This document shows positions 60,815-64,000 of a stretch of 64,000 nt of DNA, in pieces. Position 1 is the first letter of the stretch, and the number at the start of each line of letters is the position of its first letter. The notes under the pieces were generated by a model, which saw only the letters and a program-made list of their open reading frames with translations, searched no databases and had not been told where the DNA came from. Both the position numbers and the translations under genes were made by a program. The DNA is taken from NCBI GenBank assembly GCA_035559795.1, contig DATMAR010000003.1, forward strand, positions 62,001 through 126,000, given 5' to 3'. The stretch is from Fimbriimonadales bacterium. GTDB lineage: Bacteria > Armatimonadota > Fimbriimonadia > Fimbriimonadales > ATM1.

Positions 60815-61645
60815 CTACGTAGTGGTAATCCTTTTTTTCGCCCATTGTCCTAAATTTCCGAGAAGTATTCCTAAAAGTAAGAGCATATGCCCGGCGGATT
60901 GCCCTAATAAAAAACGTGTTCCGAACTCTGAGACTCCCATTTGTTGTTCGTATTCTCCCCCCCCTCTGCTTCCGACGAGCATCCCTTTTATCGTCCCTGC
61001 GTCCAAAAAAGGATATAGGGGGGTGGAGGATATCCCGGTGCATCCGACGAGATAAGGAGTGCGTGCAGCCTCGACGAAATAGGTTAGATATTCGCGATAC
61101 TCCGTATAAGCGATGCTGATGACAGCGCCCCAATCTTCAGCGACTCGAACGTTTTTCAACCACGAGTATTTTTGGGGGGGCACTCCTCTATCGTCTGTTT
61201 GCACTTGTGCAACGAAATCACGACTCAAACCTTCGATGGAAATCCCTTTCGGGTCGGCAAGTTTAAAACCGACTGCAATCCAATCCTTGCCATATTCTTT
61301 TCCGTACTCTTTCGATATCCTTTCCAGTTCGGGTTCATAGAATTGTCTGCCTGTAGGGATACCACTTATGACCACGAAACGAAGATTCTTTCGGAAGAGA
61401 TGGCGAACGACTGCACGGAATTGCGCGCGCAGTTCCCCTATCGTTCCATGGTCCCAATCGCTGTGCAATAAAACCGGTTTTCGTCCATCCAGAGATTCGA
61501 TGGTCTGATAAAATCGTTCCGCTTCGGGGCTAAGACGCAAGCGTATAGGGACTCTGAGAAAAGCCGACAAAACGACGGATGACAAAAGGAGAAAATAGAA
61601 CCACCGGACATCCAAGCGGTCGAGTTTCGCAAGCACATTCAGCAT
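60815..61645 (-). CDS. Uncharacterised membrane protein with a large non-membrane domain
   Basis: A 276-residue protein with one membrane helix near the N-terminus (WFYFLLLSSVVLSAFL) and one near the C-terminus (SAGHMLLLLGILLGNLG). The domain in between (about 215 residues) contains PVLLHSDWDHGTIGELRAQF, LRFVVISGIPTGRQFYEP and YLVGCTGISSTPLYPFLDAG and looks alpha/beta. No motif is assigned. It is first in a unit with the membrane protein at 60136. Confidence 0.68.
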   Translation of the reverse strand: MLNVLAKLDRLDVRWFYFLLLSSVVLSAFLRVPIRLRLSPEAERFYQTIESLDGRKPVLLHSDWDHGTIGELRAQFRAVVRHLFRKNLRFVVISGIPTGRQFYEPELERISKEYGKEYGKDWIAVGFKLADPKGISIEGLSRDFVAQVQTDDRGVPPQKYSWLKNVRVAEDWGAVISIAYTEYREYLTYFVEAARTPYLVGCTGISSTPLYPFLDAGTIKGMLVGSRGGGEYEQQMGVSEFGTRFLLGQSAGHMLLLLGILLGNLGQWAKKRITTT

Positions 61646-61724
61646 CCACGCGATTTTGTGTCATTCCATAAGGCTTTTGCACGAAAGAAGCAGGGGAGAA
61701 CTCCTTCGAACGGCAAAACACGCC

Positions 61725-61730
61725 TATAAT
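61725..61730 (+). promoter_or_regulatory. -10 box of pheA (leaderless start)
   Basis: A perfect TATAAT ends ten bases before GTG 61741. There is no Shine-Dalgarno and no clear -35 box. Confidence 0.6.
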
Positions 61731-61740
61731 TCACCAGTAA

Positions 61741-62835
61741 GTGGAACAGGAACGTAAAAAACCCATCTCCGAGATCCGTAAAGAAATAGACGACGTAGAC
61801 GAGGAGATATTGAAACTGCTCAACCGTAGGGCAGAACTCGCACTCGAAATAGGTCGCATCAAAAGAAGCGATGCGAAGCCCTATTACACTCCCGAACGAG
61901 AAAGACAAATTTACGAGAGACTTCTTCGCTTGAGCCGCGGTCCTTTGCAAAAGAGTCAGATCCAAGCGGTATTTCGTGAAATCATTAGCGCGGTACGAAG
62001 CCTCGAAAAGCATTTGGTAGTTTGTTATTTAGGACCCGAAGGAAGCCTCAGCCACAGCGCGGCTTTGAAGCAGTTCGGAGATTCTGTCGAGTGCGTGGCA
62101 TGCACAACGATAGAGGAAGCATTTCGCGCAGTCGAAAACGGAAAGGCGGATTACGCAGTTGCACCTGTGGAAAACTCGGTTTCTGGAATGGTGCCAGAGA
62201 CTTTAGACATGTTTCCTCAAACGAATGTAAAAATTTGCGGGGAGGTTTATCTCCCTGTTTCTCACCATCTGCTCTCGCGTTCTCCTCAAAAGAAAATCAA
62301 ACGTGTTTATGCTCAGCCGCAAACCATCGAGGAATGTCGTACATGGCTACGAACACATCTACCTCATGTGGAAATCATAGAGACTGCTTCCGTCCATCGT
62401 GCATCGGAACATGCAACCAGAGAGCGCAACGCTGGTGCCATAGGTAATAAATTCGACGCAGAAAGGACAGGGCTTAGAGTGGTCGCTGAACATATCGAAG
62501 ATAACCCTCATGGAAGAACGCGTTTCCTCGTAGTCGGTTATAACGAACCAGCCCCCACCGGAAACGACAAAACCTCGTTAATGTTCAATTTGAGAAATCG
62601 CCCAGGAGAGTTGTATCGCGCCTTGGGAGCGTTCAACCGCCACAAAGTCAACATCATGGTGATCGAAAGCCGACCTGCTAAACGCGCATCATTCGAATAT
62701 ATATTTTACGTAGACTGCGCAGGACACCACACCGACGAGCATTTATCCAAAGCCATCCAAAGCCTAAAAAAATATGCCTTAGAGTGTGTGGTTTTAGGGA
62801 GTTATCCTATCGCACTCGACGCCGAATCGCCTTAA
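61741..62835 (+). CDS. pheA: Bifunctional chorismate mutase/prephenate dehydratase (P-protein)
   Basis: It converts chorismate to prephenate and on to phenylpyruvate in phenylalanine synthesis. The 364-residue protein has an AroQ-type mutase helix bundle (8-95, EIRKEIDDVDEEILKLLNRRAELA), the dehydratase domain with ENSVSGMVPETLDMF (144 on) and the catalytic Thr260-Arg261-Phe262, and an ACT domain (about 282-360) with RPGELYRALGAF and ESRP for feedback by phenylalanine. The start is GTG, ten bases after TATAAT. Confidence 0.95.
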   Translation: MEQERKKPISEIRKEIDDVDEEILKLLNRRAELALEIGRIKRSDAKPYYTPERERQIYERLLRLSRGPLQKSQIQAVFREIISAVRSLEKHLVVCYLGPEGSLSHSAALKQFGDSVECVACTTIEEAFRAVENGKADYAVAPVENSVSGMVPETLDMFPQTNVKICGEVYLPVSHHLLSRSPQKKIKRVYAQPQTIEECRTWLRTHLPHVEIIETASVHRASEHATRERNAGAIGNKFDAERTGLRVVAEHIEDNPHGRTRFLVVGYNEPAPTGNDKTSLMFNLRNRPGELYRALGAFNRHKVNIMVIESRPAKRASFEYIFYVDCAGHHTDEHLSKAIQSLKKYALECVVLGSYPIALDAESP

Positions 62836-62899
62836 CCCGTCCTTCTTAAATGCATCGAATTCATGAGGTGTTACGTATACACTTTTAAGGAGGCAAACT

Positions 62900-63313
62900 A
62901 TGAATTTCGCGCTACTCATTTTGCGTATCGCTCTCGGCGTTATCATGGTAGCTCACGGGGCACAAAAACTCGGATGGATCGCGGGGGGTGCCGGGTCCCT
63001 CGCCGGTACGGTCGAATTTTTCCAGAACACATGGAACATCCCCCCGTTTTTGACGTACTGCAATGTCGCGGCAGAGTTTTTAGGTGGTCTCGGTGTCCTT
63101 GTAGGGTTATTAGGAAGGATTGCAGCAGCGGCAGTTGCAATCAATATGATTGTCGCAATATTCGTTGAACACTGGCCGAAGTTTTTCAATTCCGAAGGGG
63201 GATTCGAATTTCCCATGAGCCTCTTTGCGATTGCCCTTGCATTACTGATTACTGGTATGGGTCAGTATTCGCTCGATGCAGTTATCGCAAAAGGAAAGAA
63301 ACAAGCGACGTAA
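62900..63313 (+). CDS. DoxX family membrane protein
   Basis: A 137-residue protein with four membrane helices. The DoxX pattern is clear: LLILRIALGVIMVAHGAQKLG at the start, the amphipathic GTVEFFQNTWNIPPF, then EFLGGLGVLVGLLGRIAAAAVAINMIVAIFVEHW and a last helix. Members of the family take part in redox stress systems or quinone-linked electron transfer, but their role is mostly unknown. The start follows AAGGAGG. Confidence 0.88.
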   Translation: MNFALLILRIALGVIMVAHGAQKLGWIAGGAGSLAGTVEFFQNTWNIPPFLTYCNVAAEFLGGLGVLVGLLGRIAAAAVAINMIVAIFVEHWPKFFNSEGGFEFPMSLFAIALALLITGMGQYSLDAVIAKGKKQAT

Positions 63314-63434
63314 CAAAAACAGGTTTCAAGTCAATTTTCGTAGAAGAATACATTTCTAAAGTTTGGGAGTGTGAAAACTCCTTATTTAAAAAACTTTCTT
63401 TCTAATCTTCGCACATTGCGAAACTAACTTATTT

Positions 63435-64000
63435 ATGATCAAATTATATATAACGCGAGTCTTCGCCTTATGGGGAGTCGTGATGATTACTATCGGTTGT
63501 GCTTCAATAACCCATCACGAGCAAAATCCTATAGGAAATGATAAAAACATAGAAATAACGATTGCAGCGAATACCGACTTATCGAACGTTCTTAAACGAT
63601 TGTCCAAGGAATACGAAGCAGAAAATAAAAAGGTAAAAGTGCATCTCGTATTTGCGGCGAGCGGTGATTTACGGAACCGAGCGAAAAGCGATGCTCCCTT
63701 CGATGCACTCATTGTGGCTTCTCCTGAATATTTGCGCGATTTAAAGATCGTTGGAAAACCAGTCGCTCTGGCATATGGAAGATTGGCAATCTACGGAGAT
63801 AACCCCCCCGCTTCTCTCGACGAATTGGAAGATTTTCGAGGAACTTTGCTCATCGCGAATCCCGAAACTTCTCCCTACGGAGAATTGGCTGAAAAGTTGC
63901 TAAAAGCGAAACTTTGGTACGAAAAAATAAAAAAGCGAATCATTCTTGCAAACAATGTGCGGGATGCGAAACTCGAAGTAGACCAAGGAAAAGCGAGCCT
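63435..64000 (+). CDS. modA: Molybdate-binding lipoprotein ModA (C-terminal part beyond the window)
   Basis: The periplasmic binding protein of a molybdate ABC importer, 188 codons seen. A signal with lipobox ITIGC (Cys22) is followed by ITIAANTDLSNVLKRLSKEYE, LVFAASGDLRNRA, DALIVASPEYL and LLIANPETSPYGELAEKLL, the ligand-site segments of ModA. The oxyanion Ser/Ala set is as expected. With mobA it points to molybdoenzymes elsewhere in the genome. A C7 tract encodes Pro-Pro. The modB and modC genes presumably follow outside. Confidence 0.88.
   Translation, partial: MIKLYITRVFALWGVVMITIGCASITHHEQNPIGNDKNIEITIAANTDLSNVLKRLSKEYEAENKKVKVHLVFAASGDLRNRAKSDAPFDALIVASPEYLRDLKIVGKPVALAYGRLAIYGDNPPASLDELEDFRGTLLIANPETSPYGELAEKLLKAKLWYEKIKKRIILANNVRDAKLEVDQGKAS

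Overview
The window is a gene-dense bacterial chromosome segment. The organism looks diderm: it has lipoproteins, an outer-membrane DUF3187-type protein, a SurA-like chaperone and a MobA/ModA molybdenum route. Codon style, CIRCE-controlled groESL, a WhiG/FliA-type sigma factor, secreted FG-GAP and prepilin genes, a Thermus/Planctomycetes-type isocitrate dehydrogenase accessory domain and abundant REP hairpins would suit a member of Armatimonadota or a related deep lineage. That placement is an inference; there is no rRNA here to settle it.

Layout. 1-6.5 kb: groESL with its CIRCE promoter, lgt, a hydrolase, a thioredoxin-like protein, a secreted zinc-protease-like protein and a cupin. 6.5-14.5 kb: a Crp/Fnr regulator, then an AT-rich foreign island carrying a broken ATPase/TOPRIM-like pair. 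After the island come a PLP decarboxylase and a divergent nnrS-crp pair with two palindromic Crp/Fnr boxes between them, and then mobA. 14.8-21.3 kb: a CMD protein, a TIM-barrel-like protein, an FG-GAP surface protein, tRNA-Thr and a three-gene prepilin operon closed by a good terminator. 21.3-31 kb: PhyH, an M42 peptidase, an ABC exporter pair, aspS, a beta-helix protein, pyrD and lemA-htpX. 31-39.8 kb: a tiny lipoprotein, two NTF2-like proteins, DUF3187, an S9 peptidase, a SurA-like lipoprotein, the sigma factor and a DnaA-domain-I-like protein. 39.9-50.1 kb: nuoA-C-D-E, gyrB, hyuB, hslU and a detached nuoF. 50.2-64 kb: a split isocitrate dehydrogenase, clpC, queF, a PAP2 phosphatase, several uncharacterised proteins, an ArgC-like protein without its Rossmann domain, pheA, doxX and the start of modA.

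Connections. Respiration and nitrogen-oxide handling recur: complex I subunits, NnrS, two Crp/Fnr paralogues, and MobA and ModA for molybdenum enzymes. Proteostasis is also dense: GroESL, ClpC, HslU, HtpX/LemA, S9, M42 and SurA-like.

Most striking signals. (1) About fifty runs of seven or eight G or C, all inside genes. (2) Several genes without a Shine-Dalgarno have a -10 box 6-11 bases before the start codon, which suggests leaderless mRNAs. (3) A separate gene encodes what is normally the C-terminal domain of Thermus-type isocitrate dehydrogenase. (4) A foreign ATPase/TOPRIM-like pair is inactivated by three single-base homopolymer indels. (5) A REP family shows compensatory stem changes. 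(6) pyrD appears to start at ATT. No intact new multigene system is obvious.
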